Shown here one piece after another: positions 11,396 through 23,069 of a stretch of DNA of 64,000 nt (position 1 is its first letter; each line of letters opens with the position of its first letter). The stretch is taken from the NCBI RefSeq assembly GCF_000003815.2, contig NC_049992.1:17963518-18027517 (forward strand), given 5' to 3'. The DNA is from Branchiostoma floridae (taxonomy: Eukaryota; Chordata; Leptocardii; Amphioxiformes; Branchiostomatidae). Position numbers and translations under genes: made by a program. The notes beneath the pieces are model-generated. The model was not told the DNA's origin and did no database searches. It worked only from the letters and a program-made list of their open reading frames with translations.

Positions 11396-12130
11396 ATCAT
11401 TTTAAAGTTGTTTATGTCAAAAATTTTACTTGAATCTTGTTACCAAGTAGCTAATGCCTATCTATACCAAATTTCAGGTCATTTAATTGTAATACCAGGG
11501 TACAGGAGCCAAAAGTGTCCTTTTTTGGTCAAAAATTGGCCAAAAATCGCAAAAATAAGCATTTTGTTGCACTGTACACCAAAAGTGTTATTGAATTTAT
11601 ATGAAGGGATTGTCAAGGCACATCTGTGTCAAATTTCAGCTCATTCGGTTGCAATACCAAGGTACAGGAGCCAAAGTGTCCTTTTTTGGTCAAAAATTGG
11701 TCAAAAAATCGCAAAAATAAGCATTTTGTTGTACTGTACACCAAAAGTGTTATTGAATTTATATGGGGGCATTATCAGGGCACATCTCTGTCAAATTTCA
11801 GCTCATTTGGTTGTAATACCAGGGTACAGGGGCCAAAAGTGTCCTTTTTTGGTCAAAAATTGGTCAAAAAATCGCAAAAATAAGCATTTTATTGTACTGT
11901 ACACCAAAAGTGTTATCGAATTTATATGGGGGCATTATCAAGGCACATCTCTGTCAAATTTCAGCTCATTTGGTTGTAATACCAGGGTACAGGGGCCAAA
12001 ATATACAGTTTTGGTCTAAAATTGACCAAAAAATCTCAATAAAATCATTTTAGAGTCAGATATGAAAAAAAAACTGAGAAAAAAGCATCAAGGTATTTGC
12101 CCATTTTACCCCTGTGCCAAATTTCAGGTC
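11396..12130. repeat. Tandem core repeats of about 163 bp (Helitron interior)
   Basis: About 4.5 units, each with TGTACACCAAAAGTGTTATT, CAAATTTCAGCTCATT, ACCAGGGTACAGGGGCC and TTTTTTGGTCAAAAATTGG in that order. The same unit recurs at 23935-24950, as a diverged form at 25070-26000, and as single copies at 35190-35440 and 46170-46420. Confidence 0.85.
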
Positions 12131-12277
12131 ATTCGGTACAGGAACGGCGGAGATGAATCACTTTGAAGATTTGACAGGAGAAAGAAAGAAAGAAGAAAGA
12201 AACATTACGAATACAATATATTTCACCATACTATGTATGGCTGAAATATAAATATTCAATAAGAAAAGCAAACTTAC

Positions 12278-13709
12278 GACAACGTGCTTGTTGCGGTACG
12301 TTTGGTACGTACATCGGATTCCTGTTCAGGGCGTCTCGCATGGAGCTCGGATCTTTACTCGGGATACGTCTGTTTTCAGGTAAGCCATTGTTATCATTTT
12401 CATTAGCCACTTTGTCAGTATCTTGTTCAGTGGAGTGGCACGCTGACGTGTACGATGGGTTTGTGAATTCATATGCGACAGCATATGGCATATAAGGGTC
12501 CAAGTCGTCATTATCGTCAGTGACATCGACAGGCTCTTGAATCCCATCTCCAGTGTCGTTTGGGGGCATTATATTTGTGTCATAGTCATCGTTGTTCGTT
12601 GTTTTAGTTGTATTTCTTTCTGAATACAGTTTATTGCTGGAATTGCAATTACGTAATATGTTTGTTGCGTATTCAGAATCAGGTTGTTCCAATGCTTTTG
12701 CGGGGCATGCCGGGTCCCTGGTAGTGTTTTGATCGTTTTCTGGACTACACAACGGATTTGGGTTCTGGATCTTTTGTGAGGAGGTTGGATGGATGTTTGA
12801 TTGAGAAGCCTCTAACTCATTCTGACATATGTTTGTCTCTGTTATTGACTTCACATCGTTATCGGCGATGTCGATTGCCTGTGGTGTATCATCTACAGCT
12901 TCAGTTGTATCGGGCATATGATTACCATCAGGCATATGATTACCATCAGGCATATGGTTACCATCAGACATATGATTACCACCAGGCATATAGTTACCAT
13001 CAGGCATATGATTACCATCAGGCATATGATTACCATCAGGCATATGATTACCACCAGGCATATAGTTACCATCAGGCATATGATTACCATCAGGCATATG
13101 ATTACCATCAGGCATATGATTACCATCAGGCATATGATTACCATCAGGCATATGCTTACCATCAAGCATATGGTTACCATCAGGCATATCGTTACCATCA
13201 GGCATATGATTACCATCAGGCATATGGTTACCATCAGGCATATGGTTACCATCAGGCATATGGTTACCATCAGACATATGGTTACCATCAGGCATATGAT
13301 GACCATCAGGCATATGATGACCATCAGGCATATGGTTACCATCAGGCATATGATTACCATCAGGCATATGATTACCATCATCATGTTCATTACACCCAAT
13401 TTGTGTAGAACGATGGCCGTCCTTGTTGTAGCTCCTGTGGTTAGTTAGTTTCTCATATGTATTTTCGAAATATCGAGTTTCAGGTACTGTCGCGTTATCT
13501 TTAACAGGAACCGATCTGTCGGCATCATTTTCAGATGGGCTGCATGATGTTGTTTCGTACATTGGGTTGGGCAGCACAGTGGAAAAAGCATATGGATCTA
13601 AATCTTTTTGTTTTCGGGGATTTGAAGTTACTTGCGTCAAACTGACTTCTGAGACATCGTTTGTGTCGACCGTTGGTACATCGTCTGGGGTGATGTTGTC
13701 TTCGGCCAT
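12278..13709 (-). CDS. Gene A exon 1: cytoplasmic tail with NPxY motifs and GNHMPD repeats
   Basis: The start MAEDNITPDD has A at -3 and G at +4, and all paralogs begin at the same ATG. The donor is GTAAGTTT after TGTC, phase 1; the exon encodes 477 residues plus one base. The protein is acidic and low in hydrophobics. Tyrosine motifs: DPYAF (Y40), NPMY (48-51), YEKL (85-88), EYATN, DPYMPYAVAYEF (406-415), NPSY (417-420) and NPMYVPN (464-470). NPxY motifs recruit PTB-domain or endocytic adaptors, and pYxN favours Grb2-type SH2 domains in known systems. Residues from about 112 hold the GNHMPD run. An AG acceptor (CGCATACAG) 18-19 nt before the ATG hints at a separate 5' UTR exon. Confidence 0.85.
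12914..13384 (-). repeat. Coding minisatellite, 18-bp unit, about 26 copies
   Basis: The unit GGCATATGATTACCATCA (plus strand) encodes one GNHMPD hexapeptide per copy on the minus strand. Variants such as GHHMPD, GNYMPG and GKHMPD occur. The unit length is divisible by 3 and has no stop in several frames, which explains long shadow ORFs on both strands. Confidence 0.95.
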
Positions 13710-16700
13710 GCTTGTTTGTCACCCTGTATGCGTATGATATTTCAGAATCACATTATGTATTAAATAATGCATTATGGTCCCTAAAACTTTAAAATACAGA
13801 GCATAACCACAATACATGCGGAATAAGAACATATTCAAAAGTACAGATTAGTAGGGAGGGGTGCAGCTAAGTTTTAAAAAACGCAGAATAAAAGAAATTT
13901 CACAATATTTTCTCTTTATCTTATCAACTAGAGTTCGGCGACCTCATGCCTTCATGAAATAATTAGAGCGTTTGTAGATTTCATTCTCATTTGCATGATA
14001 TGCATATCATAGTTAACATCATTGCCAAAGCTACCTACATGCCCAAAATCATTAAAAAAATATTATTCCTATTTTGAGATATGCTTTTCCGAATTGTTTT
14101 ACAAAAATGCCCCTGCAATTCTAACCCTAGCCGCTAGGGGGTCCAAATATACGTCACTCCTTCCCGAGCAAACAAGCCTAACACCTAGATATTGTGTCCA
14201 TAACACGAGATATAAAAACTGGAAGTTGGGTGTAGAACCAAGAGAGGCTGCTATGTCGCCCAAACTCTAACCATTTCCAGTGCGCGTTTGTCACATCCCA
14301 CCAACACCTGCCTACCTGCCTATGTGCTTAGGCCAGGGACTGGCCCCTTGCTCCGCTCCGTAAGAAGCCTCCAGGTAGCACGATCCTTTACACTTGACTC
14401 CGCGAACTTAATACTCTGTCCAATGTCCTTTCCCACCAACACAAGTATGAAACCATTCCATCCACTTGTTCTTGAGTTATATTGTTCACAGACACACACA
14501 CACACACACACACACGCTGATGAACATATAACTTCCATGAATATTTGATGGAGTCAATAAAGAACGACAACTCTGCGTTTCTTTCTGCCAAGTAACCCTC
14601 TCTAAAGAATAAAGAGCCTTTTTTTCACATCTCTTGCTTTGATTCCACAGACATTTCATTGACCGTCTGACACTACCCTGGGAGCCATCCGGGGTCGGGC
14701 AGCTTTGGACAGTTTATCGGTAGCCCAAGGCAGTCATGCCCGCCGAGCTCCTATTAGCGCCCCGAGGTGTTTAAGCCCGATTAGGTCCACCTGCCCTTTA
14801 GCGAATACTCCTCCGGGCTGAAACTCCACAGAGCGCTAATGTGAGGTCGGCGGGCAGGCTGCCGTGGCTCCCCGAACAAAACTCGCGAACAAATCTCGCT
14901 AGCTACCCGTCCTGTCTGGCTTCCCAGGGTAGTCTAACACACTCCCCAGGACAATATTGACTGGTGCATATTAGCTATAGGGGTCACTGTTTACAGAATG
15001 CGGTCACAAAATTTTGATATTTTCATCATTTAAAGGGGTTTTTTATGCTTTATTTAGTGAAGAAACTACGAAATCATGTATCTCTCTCTACTTTTCTACA
15101 TATATACATCAGGAGTAAGGCATTAGTACTCACAGCAAGGCCTCTGTGGGGGCGACTTCGCCTTAAGAATTTGTCTCAGCTGTAAAAATGCAAAAACAAT
15201 TCAATACTCCGTAAAACCGTAAACTCTAAGCAGATCCTACGGCACCATAAGACGGTATCAAAGCCAAAAGAGATAAAATAAACCGATCACTTATAGATAT
15301 GACAGTATTTTAGCGAATAAAGTGTTTATATGATGAGGAAAATTATCAATAAGTAGAGTTGCATGACCTCATGCCTTCGCCAAATGATTTTACCTTTATA
15401 ACAGGAATATGAATCGTGTTTTTCATTAAATTTGCAAATACGCTTCTCATTTGCATAAATCATATAAGTTGATCATGTCCTCCACCCAAATAGCAGAAGT
15501 ACACGTTCAGAAAGAAGCTTTAATCGCTTTTTCTGATAATAAATGTTCAATGATGTCCACCTGTTGCTGATTTTATTTTTGGTTTCTGTAAGTTGAAAGT
15601 GTATATACATTGGGTATTTTGATCGCCCAGGTGCACAATACGTACCTTTAGTCAGAAACTGGACAATCATATTAAGACGCAAGATATTTCAAAAACAGGT
15701 GTATGGGTATCAATATTAGGATATTAGTTTAGCAAAAGGAACGGTTTCAGTTGGGAAAACACAATCAAGTAAACGTTTGGACCGACTATACTCACCGGGT
15801 AACTTCTATGGTGGTGCCTCACTGTAGCTTTATCTGGACTCCAACCAAACTCTAGATAGGACTGCGATATTTGCTCCTGGGTAGACAGATTTATTTTGTT
15901 TCGTTCCCAGTGTCAGTTGAGTGAAATGAATTATTCAAGACTCAGGACGAACCATTTCGCGGATGCCCAACATCGAATGTAGATGCTGACATTTGTGATC
16001 TCTTGTTGGTATATATGGAATTGACTATATAGTAAAGTTCTCGTCTGAACAAAAATGAAGTTAATTGCCAGGCACGTCTATGTATATATGAAGTATATAT
16101 TCCCTTTTATTCAAAATACCGTAATGAACTTGCCCGAGCATATTTTTCTAAACATCAGACAGATGAAACATCAGGTTCTTGAATAGTTATCATACCACCG
16201 CGTTACGTAAGGTAAGGTCTACATCTCTTTGTCGCCATTGTGATTTCAAACATTTCGCTAAAATATTTGGTTACTTCTCTGCCGTTTTCCAATATTTCAT
16301 AATGCACAGTGTTGATGATACTTGAACTTGTTAGTTGACCGGATAGTAAGTACGGATATGTGCAATACTTAATCTCGCAAGCCTAGTCTCAAAGTACCTA
16401 CTTTTCAAAACATAAGTCTCCTCATACAGAAGGCGGAGGAAAATGTCAAGCCATTCTTCAGACTTATAACAAGATTGCTTCTCATATTCATATATCTTTG
16501 GCAAGCAAAAGAAGGTGGGTGGTTATCAAGGAAGCTCATCTGTGTCGGTAGTAATCATAGCACAATGCCAAACTTTCTGCGAAATCCAAGGTATACACGG
16601 ATAATGTCTACTGTATGTCTTTGTCGCCATTGTGATTTCAAACATTTGCTAAAATGTTTGGATACTCTGGGCCATGTTCCAATGTGTCATAATGTACAGG

Positions 16701-16840
16701 TTTGACGATCAGTAAGTGAACATGTTAGTTGACCCTTAGTAAGACTTAGTACAGATATATGCAATACGTAATATCAAGTCTTGTCTCAAAGTACCTACTT
16801 TTTAAAACATTAGCCTCCTCCACAGAAGGAGGAGGGGAAA
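13710..16840. other. Intergenic region upstream of gene A
   Basis: No gene recognised. It aligns with 28124-30700 and 49417-52650, and less well with 40680-42250, so it belongs to the repeat unit of the array. Differences are a short (CA)n tract at 14491-14514, a 258-bp insertion at 14674-14931, and loss of most of the foldback seen at 29456-29630. Promoter elements of gene A should lie just above 13728, but I see no motif I would commit to. Confidence 0.6.
14674..14931. mobile_element. MITE with TACCCTGGGA ends and 8-9 bp target duplication
   Basis: Terminal inverted repeats TACCCTGGGA(A)GCC flank a 258-bp body. Flanks GTCTGACAC (14665-14673) and GTCTAACAC (14932-14940) are a target duplication with one mismatch. 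Units B (29145-29165) and D lack the insert and read GTCTGACACACTCCCCAG. An 8-bp duplication would suit hAT-like elements; the family is not assured. Confidence 0.75.
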
Positions 16841-16984
16841 NNNNNNNNNNNNNNNNNNNNNNNNNNNNNNNNNNNNNNNNNNNNNNNNNNNNNNNNNNNN
16901 NNNNNNNNNNNNNNNNNNNNNNNNNNNNNNNNNNNNNNNNNNNNNNNNNNNNNNNNNNNNNNNNNNNNNNNNNNNNNNNNNNNN
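16841..16984. other. Assembly gap (144 N) at start of a duplicated block
   Basis: Run of N. The base right after it starts a block almost identical to window positions 67 onward. Confidence 1.
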
Positions 16985-19569
16985 ATTCATATATCTTTGG
17001 CTAGCAGAAGAAGGTGGGTGGTTATCATGGAAGCTCATCTGTGTTGGTAGCAATCATAGACCAATGCTAAACTTTCTTCAAAAACAAATGTATGCACGGA
17101 TCAAAACACCGGTATCATCTAAATGGTACCGGTCAAGACAATTGAGCAAATAATTAAACACTAATACCGGACAATAGATTCTTCTTTACTTTTGTTCTTT
17201 CACATCTGCTTCTTTGACTTTGGACATGGCTAAATTTGACATTCTACAATATTAGTATTCGTTTTCCGATATTCTAATGCAATTTACGGCATATATAGTC
17301 GCTAATTTGCTACTTTGTACGATTAACCAAAAAAATAAAACCACACGAAAATTGATGCGTGCGTCGATGTCATCCCTATATCATGAACATCTCTAGAAAT
17401 AAAACAATTTCTCCAAGTGATCCCTTTTTTACGTTCACAAACTACCTCTTTTCAAATCCATTTTTATTGTACTATCAAAGAACCACCCACCTTCGGTCTA
17501 GAAGGCGCATGAATATAAGAAGCAATTGCAATATTATGATGAGTCTAAATTAAGGTTGTTCCTTTGCAAGAATTCGATGACGTTTTGCACTTTTTTCATC
17601 ATAACAATAGATGCATTTTTGTGGAAAGTAGGTTTACTGGTATATTTTTATAAAGTATTGCACTTATCCCTAGTAAGCCATCACCAGGTAACAAGTTCCG
17701 AAATTGATAATCAAACCTGTGCATCATAACACAGTAGGAAATACTTCAGAGGGAGGCAAATATTTCAAGCATTGTTTGAAATCACAAGCAATGGCGCCAA
17801 AGGGATGTTGACTTTACCTTCGCTGACGTGACTCGGATGTATGATAATAAGATGCTTTATTCGGTGATTTCTGCAAATTACCAGGTATTACGAAGCCATA
17901 GACATATCAAGACAGTTCATTAGACTGGGGGGGGGGGGGTCACAGCGAGGTCACTATGACATCATTTAACTGCAGATTGACGTGCACTAAGACTACCAAA
18001 CTTGGTAACTTCTCCTGGTATGTGATTTCTTGTGTTCACATGGCAATGGGTTTCTTACAGCCATGTTTTAGAAAAAAATACTAATTTAGGTTTAGACCTA
18101 AATTAGTATTTAGGTTTAGACCTAAATTAGTATTTTTTCTAAAACATTAAACAATTCGGTTTTAAGGTCTTATTACTAAACCACACTTATTTTCCTATAA
18201 CACCTAATGTTATTTCATGTTACCTTAATCGTTTTATATTCATAATTATGCTTAATTCGATGACGCCATTGGTCAAAATCCAAATTGGCGGACCATTCTT
18301 TGACTCGAATGTATTTACTATCTGCTATTTTCATACAAAATAAAGTTTACATGATCGTTTTCAGTCCATTTTATTGGATTTCGTTGTAATGTGTAGATAG
18401 AATAGTATTTTAGAAAATTTTAGATCGTGATCCAAGATGGCGGACATCTGACGTCATTTCCTAACGTCAATAAGGTTGCCAATGCAACAAAAGTCTTGGT
18501 TGTCTTAAATACTGCCAATAAGGAACCCTTTTTGGTTAACGTTTTGTTAAATACCTTTATATATATAATAGAAATATTTACACGGGTTTTTCCACTAAAA
18601 TCGCATTAATGACATTACAATTACGTCATGTTATGTTACGTCACAATGATACCAAAATGACAAGTAAGCTATTATAAGATCAAACTTAACGATTACATCA
18701 TTTAGTTTCCGTACACCAAGCCGTTTGGAAATTACGAAAGGGAGGCTGAATGACCCCCTTCCATCCATGAATTAAAAAAGCCCAGTCTAGATAATTAGGG
18801 TTTAACCCTTAAAAACATCTACTAAGGTTTTTGTTCGCCATTAAACAACAATAATGACAAGCGATACTTTAAGTTACGACATTACAATGCATAGTGAAGC
18901 TACAGGCTTGTATCCGACATGTTGGACCGGCAATCTTGTTCAAATAAGCTGACATTGTGAATTCTACATCATAAAATTTACTTTAACCGCCATACTATAT
19001 TATAGTTGTGAAATAAAATCTAAAAAAATCAGCACTGCTATATAAAGGAATAGAATAAAGATAAAGAAACACATTGATCTTTAAACGATAAAATGAATAA
19101 AACTTTTTAAAAGAACATCCAGTCAACGGTGCAAATGTTGTATCGAGAAGAACATCCTGTCAAAAGTGCAATACATTTTTCCACATAAGGTCACGTCGAT
19201 TTGATATTTCGAGAAGATTTCATTTCACCGGGCGTCAATTTTCGCCCATTTAAAAAAAAAAAAGATGTTCATATTTTGAATCGCACAATTCAACTAATGA
19301 AGATTTCAATACATCCTGAAAATTCATATACAAAATGAAAAAATGGATGCTTATGACGAAGAGTGCTGGAGCTGACTGAAAATTGTTTTCATAAATAAAG
19401 CATCTTCCACCTTCTTATTGGTTTTGACTTTCCCGGAGGAAATCATAAATGATTGAATTAACAGATGACTTAGAGAGACATCCTGTCAATTAGTTTTACT
19501 CTAGACAAGGATTTCCTCTTAATCGTCTCCGCTCCTCCAGCATTCTTCTTCCTCGGTGTCCTTGTTCTT
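16985..19569. other. Spacer downstream of gene B, near-identical copy of 67-2652
   Basis: Same content as the spacer downstream of gene A at an offset of about 16917. I noticed only a handful of differences in a partial visual comparison (for example one G in the poly-G run, and GGTAACTTCTCCTGGTATG against GGGAACTTCTCCTGGGATG). The 83-bp palindrome is at 18064-18146. Confidence 0.85.
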
Positions 19570-20721
19570 CAGATTCAGATTCAGATTCAGATTTATTGGT
19601 TCTTGGCATGGCAAATGGCAAATTATAACTGCCACATGAAGTGTAATCGTAAAATCCTTAAAAGTCAATACAATTTACAAACATGCATAATCACATTTTG
19701 TTTAAAAACCTAGACGTTGGCACTGGATTAAACATAGCAGTGGCGGAGAGACAAAAGTGGACACAACTATGTCAGCAAACAATAACGTACGTAAAATTTA
19801 CAAGGAAAAAGTAAATGCATGTATATTCTGTACAGACGCAGTACTAGTGACCTATCGCCACAGAGTCGCCATCTTGATAGAGCAATTTCATTGCTCTAGG
19901 AACAAAGGAGAGTTCATGTCTCTTAGTCTTACTCTTTGTCAGTGCCCGGTAGCGCCCTTCGCGACGGAGGTTATAGCAATTGTTCTGAGGTGGGGCAATG
20001 AACTCGTTCAGAGGAGAACTACTGTCCTGGAGTGTGTTGCGCAAAGTACTGAGCGTAGCAAGGTCACGTCTACTGGACAGTGAAGGCAAAGAGTCCGCAG
20101 GGATTCCGATCAGTCTCAGACATCGCTTCTGAACTTTTTCCAACATGTCGGAGAGGTACTTCGGTAGCCCTCCCCACACAGGGCTGGCATACTCCAGTGA
20201 GGGGCGAATGAATGTCAGATAAATCTGGAGCAGGACATCAGTAGGGAGACCAGCCCTCTTTGCAGCCGCAAGGTAATATACACGTGGGCGGGACTTCGTC
20301 AGCATGAAGTGAACGTGTTCATCCCAGGTAAGGTTGGCAGTGATGTGTACTCCAAGTAGTTTGAAAGACGTAGTCCTCTGAATCACGTGACCAGATATTG
20401 TCGGATGAGGAGGGACAGGAATGTTTACCTCCTTCCTTGCACTGATTACCATGTCCATTGTCTTTTTCCCGTTTACCTTGAGAGTGTAGTCCTCCCCCCA
20501 TTCAACAATGGAGTCAAGTGCCTTCTGCGTTTGACCAGGAAGTGACGCCATTAGCATTTCAGAGGTTGTCAGATCGTCCGCATATTTGACAGGAACAATG
20601 GGCCTTGGCAACCTTGCATCCAAGGTATTTATGCAGATGACGAAAAGCGTTGGTGACAGAATACCACCCTGTGGAACACCCGCGAGGACATCGTGGGACT
20701 TAGATACACAGGGGCCCCCCC
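19570..20721 (-). mobile_element. 5'-truncated LINE inside last exon of gene B
   Basis: Same insertion point, same truncation point and same open reverse transcriptase segment (minus strand, to 19844) as in gene A. A shared insertion with identical ends means one insertion event followed by duplication of the locus. Confidence 0.88.
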
Positions 20722-20896
20722 TTCCTATAGTCGACACAGTCGAGACAGTCACAGTGGTAAGTGGAGCTACCGCACCAGTTTGAATCGGAACAGCATGGGC
20801 GTTTACCGTCAGGATCACATTCAGCAGGGTTACCATCGTCTGCAGGGTAACCCTGGCCGCAACGTGAATCGGCTCGCCACTTGGAAGCTATTAGAG
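20700..20896 (-). CDS. Gene B last exon: hevein-like module with LINE-derived stop
   Basis: Sequence equals the gene A exon: eight cysteines, ending CVDYRKGGPLCI with the stop inside the LINE. In the visible sequence the preceding exon of gene B is the stalk, so the module would be joined directly to it in phase 1, unless an F5/8 exon lies in the gap. Confidence 0.7.
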
Positions 20897-21312
20897 CTAT
20901 TGGAAGAAATGTTATAGTCAACATTTGCACACAAAAAAAGCCTCGTAAGCAACTATTGCATTGAATTTTTCTGAATTGAGATGTTTACTGCATCTCGAAC
21001 ACAAGACCGTGTGTTCCGTACCACCCGATGTAACCGACCACGGGTAGAATTGTCTGACTACCGAGAGCTGGAGAGTGATGCAGAATACAATGTCGAAATT
21101 TGAGTCATTACAACATTTTAATGTGATTATATTGGCTGTAACCATGAAAAATGGGTATTCCCTGAAAAGGTATGTCTTAAGACATGCTGTTGATCAACAT
21201 AGTGTTGCCAGTAGTTACAGAGAGTAAACATGTCGGAATGAATTGTAAGCTTAATGATACCATTGTTCGAGTTGAAGAGGCGAGTGACAAAAGAGTGAGT
21301 CAGTTTCCTTAA

Positions 21313-21813
21313 CCCTATCTAGACCGGGGTGGGCCTAAAAGTGCCTGCGCCAACATTGACGTCGTATAACAGCCGAACGACGTATGCTAGGACTACGAAA
21401 CGTAGTGACTTTTTCTGAAACATTGTTGGCAACAATTCTGAAAAAAAAAAATTTAGTTTGTAATCTTTCTTGTTGCCATGGCAACGGGTTTCTGACATAT
21501 TTAACCAAATTTACTAATTTCTGTTTGAATTATAGGATTTCAAGGTTTTATTGCTAAACCAAACTTTTTTATCAGTATCATTAACATCCTGTGTAATTTT
21601 AAGTTACATTTCTAATTAAATATTCATAATTTATGCTAATTTGATGACGTCATGTTTCAAAATCCAAGATGGCGGATAGATACATGCTATTTGTACTCAA
21701 ATACTGTCAAAATCTGTTATTTTTAAAAAAAATACAATTACTTGAACCTTTTTAGTCTAGTTTAATTGGGTTTGGGGCTTATATGTGAAAAAAATCGTAT
21801 TTTAGAAAATTCA
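21313..21813. mobile_element. TTAA-inserted element in gene B intron, running into a gap
   Basis: The end CCCTATCTAGACCGGGG starts directly after TTAA (21309-21312). Gene A at the matching point reads TTCCTTAATGG with an intact TTAA at 4392-4395, so this is a clean insertion into TTAA, as piggyBac-like elements do. The body shares motifs with 1000-1890 and 38930-39300. The second end is not visible. Confidence 0.6.
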
Positions 21814-21913
21814 NNNNNNNNNNNNNNNNNNNNNNNNNNNNNNNNNNNNNNNNNNNNNNNNNNNNNNNNNNNNNNNNNNNNNNNNNNNNNNNNNNNNNNN
21901 NNNNNNNNNNNNN
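21814..21913. other. Assembly gap (100 N, probably of unknown size)
   Basis: A run of exactly 100 N often marks an unsized gap. The F5/8 exon position of gene B falls here. Confidence 1.
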
Positions 21914-22307
21914 CATTGTTGCGTAGTAGGTAGTGTTAATATCCGGATAAACATGGGTGTAGATATTTAAAAAATGTCTTCTTCGTTATGCAACCTTCCG
22001 TTAATTCTATAAGAACTTAGCTGCATTAGGACACTTTCACAGTAATTTTATGCAATATTATGCAATTTAGGGACTTATTTGCATACATAATATCTGCTAA
22101 TCTTCCACCGACCACCAACTATATATGTTACAGATATTTGAGTCCTAAAAATGAAAACACTTTAAATAAAAATTTAGACCGGACGAGATAGCCAACATCG
22201 TAAAACGATATCGTTTTGACCCGAAAACACGTATATCGTAGACGTATTTTCACTATTTTAAGGTGAGTTTTTAGATACGATATTTTGACAGGGAAATGAT
22301 GCCATAC

Positions 22308-22572
22308 CAGGTATATAGGTGGTGTCCACATCAGAGTGACCATTGGTGAAGATAGTGTTCGCAGCAGGGTAACCGTTGGTGTAAGTAGTGTCCGTAGCAG
22401 GGTGACCATTGGTGTCGGTAGTGCCCAAAGCAGACAGACCATGAGTGTAGGTAGTGTCCGCAGCAGGCTGACCATGGGTGTAGGGATTGTCCACAGCAGG
22501 GTGACCATGGGTGTAGGTAGTGTCCAAAGCAGGCTGACCAGCGTTGGATATATTATAAACAGCCTCCATTGT
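22308..22572 (-). CDS. Gene B exon 3: stalk, 7 repeats
   Basis: Same acceptor and donor as gene A, 265 nt, exactly 33 nt (one 11-residue repeat) shorter. It begins TMEAVYNISNAGQPALDTTY and ends DVDTTYIPG. The frame and phases (0, 1) are kept despite the length change. Confidence 0.8.
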
Positions 22573-22777
22573 CTGTAGATAGGAGATATTATAGTTTATA
22601 TAGCTCATACAGTGAACAGTACTTGTGACGAATGTAAATACGGACGGCCCTTTCCATTATGTAACATGATGTGCAATTTATTATTTTTTTAACAATGTCC
22701 TCCTAAACATGTTCTACAAGACACAAATACATTCACGTAAGCTATACCCCGAAACGGAATGAATACCGTTGTCCTAC

Positions 22778-22890
22778 CTTTTGAACGTCCCCAACATTGT
22801 TGTGGAAATAAATCCAGGTTCCGAAAACGATCAATGCCGCCAACAAGGCAGTTACTATCACGGCAACGCCAATCCTTCTACAAGTGTACT
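22778..22890 (-). CDS. Gene B exon 2: transmembrane segment
   Basis: 113 nt, acceptor TTTTCAG, donor GTAGGACA. It encodes YTCRRIGVAVIVTALLAALI followed by VFGTWIYFHNNVGDVQK. Arginines again precede the helix. The donor has GTAGGA instead of GTAAGA, as in gene E. Confidence 0.85.
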
Positions 22891-23069
22891 CTGAAAATAC
22901 ATACGAGGTAAACTTCAAGATGATGGTGCTCATGACTCATGTATCTAGGCTAAATATATTACAGATATTCTTGAGAAGATGGAATATAAAAGCCATTTTC
23001 CATGTAGCACGGCCCCTGCGTCTATACTTTTCTTTGTGAGTACGACGTTTGGACAAACAGCTATTAAAA

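Larger units (their letters stand above)
8851..12251 (-). mobile_element. Non-autonomous Helitron-like element in intron 1 of gene A
   Basis: Read on the minus strand it starts near 12251 with TTATATTTCAGCCATAC-like sequence and ends at 8851 with CTAG, followed by T. A hairpin (ATTTGCT, loop, AGCAAAT) sits 14 nt before the CTAG end, which is the standard Helitron 3' layout. The 5' subterminal ATATTTCAGCCATA recurs in inverted form beside the 3' hairpin. Interior: low-copy sequence, a roughly 75%-similar direct repeat pair (about 10145-10430 and 10905-11200), and about 4.5 tandem core repeats. No helicase or Rep ORF is visible. Genes B and D have the empty intron (CATAACAATAAGAAAAG); A has about 7 extra bases at the right edge, so that border is approximate. 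Confidence 0.75.
8175..12277. other. Intron 1 of gene A
   Basis: Phase-1 intron of 4.1 kb, mostly Helitron-like DNA (8851-12251). Near 8700-8830 lies the sequence that in C and D precedes exon 1b (a T-run before GCAGTTTAAGCATAAAATGCC), but exon 1b itself is not present. Confidence 0.75.
3783..13709 (-). other. Gene A: type II membrane lectin/discoidin receptor (gene model)
   Basis: Seven coding exons can be placed by eye on the minus strand: 13709-12278, 8174-8062, 7862-7565, 6955-6775, 6465-6236, 4863-4417 and 3979-3783. Every junction has AG/GT ends and the phases are 1, 0, 1, 2, 1, 1. The order predicted is acidic cytoplasmic tail, transmembrane helix, Thr/Pro repeat stalk, C-type lectin domain, one F5/8 discoidin domain and an eight-cysteine hevein-like module. 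No signal peptide is present, and two arginines precede the helix, which supports an N-in type II topology. A surface receptor for glycan or lipid ligands is inferred from the domains; the ligand is unknown. Intron 1 is swollen by a Helitron-like element of about 3.4 kb. Confidence 0.8.

Noticed and set aside
11267-12019. 250-aa plus-strand ORF
   Set aside because: Made of the 163-bp Helitron core repeat read through; no codon-like conservation and the same units carry stops in other copies.
12914-13384. CRISPR-like regular repeats
   Set aside because: Units are 18 bp, contiguous, without unique spacers, and encode a peptide repeat within an exon.
12758-13448. Long plus-strand ORFs rich in MITIRHM or YHQAYDYHQAY
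   Set aside because: Shadow frames of the 18-bp minisatellite; a unit divisible by 3 without stops keeps several frames open. The minus-strand frame continues into conserved non-repeat sequence with splice sites, these do not.
14288-14591. ORFs across the (CA)n tract
   Set aside because: Low-complexity HTHTHT or VCVCVC translation of a microsatellite.
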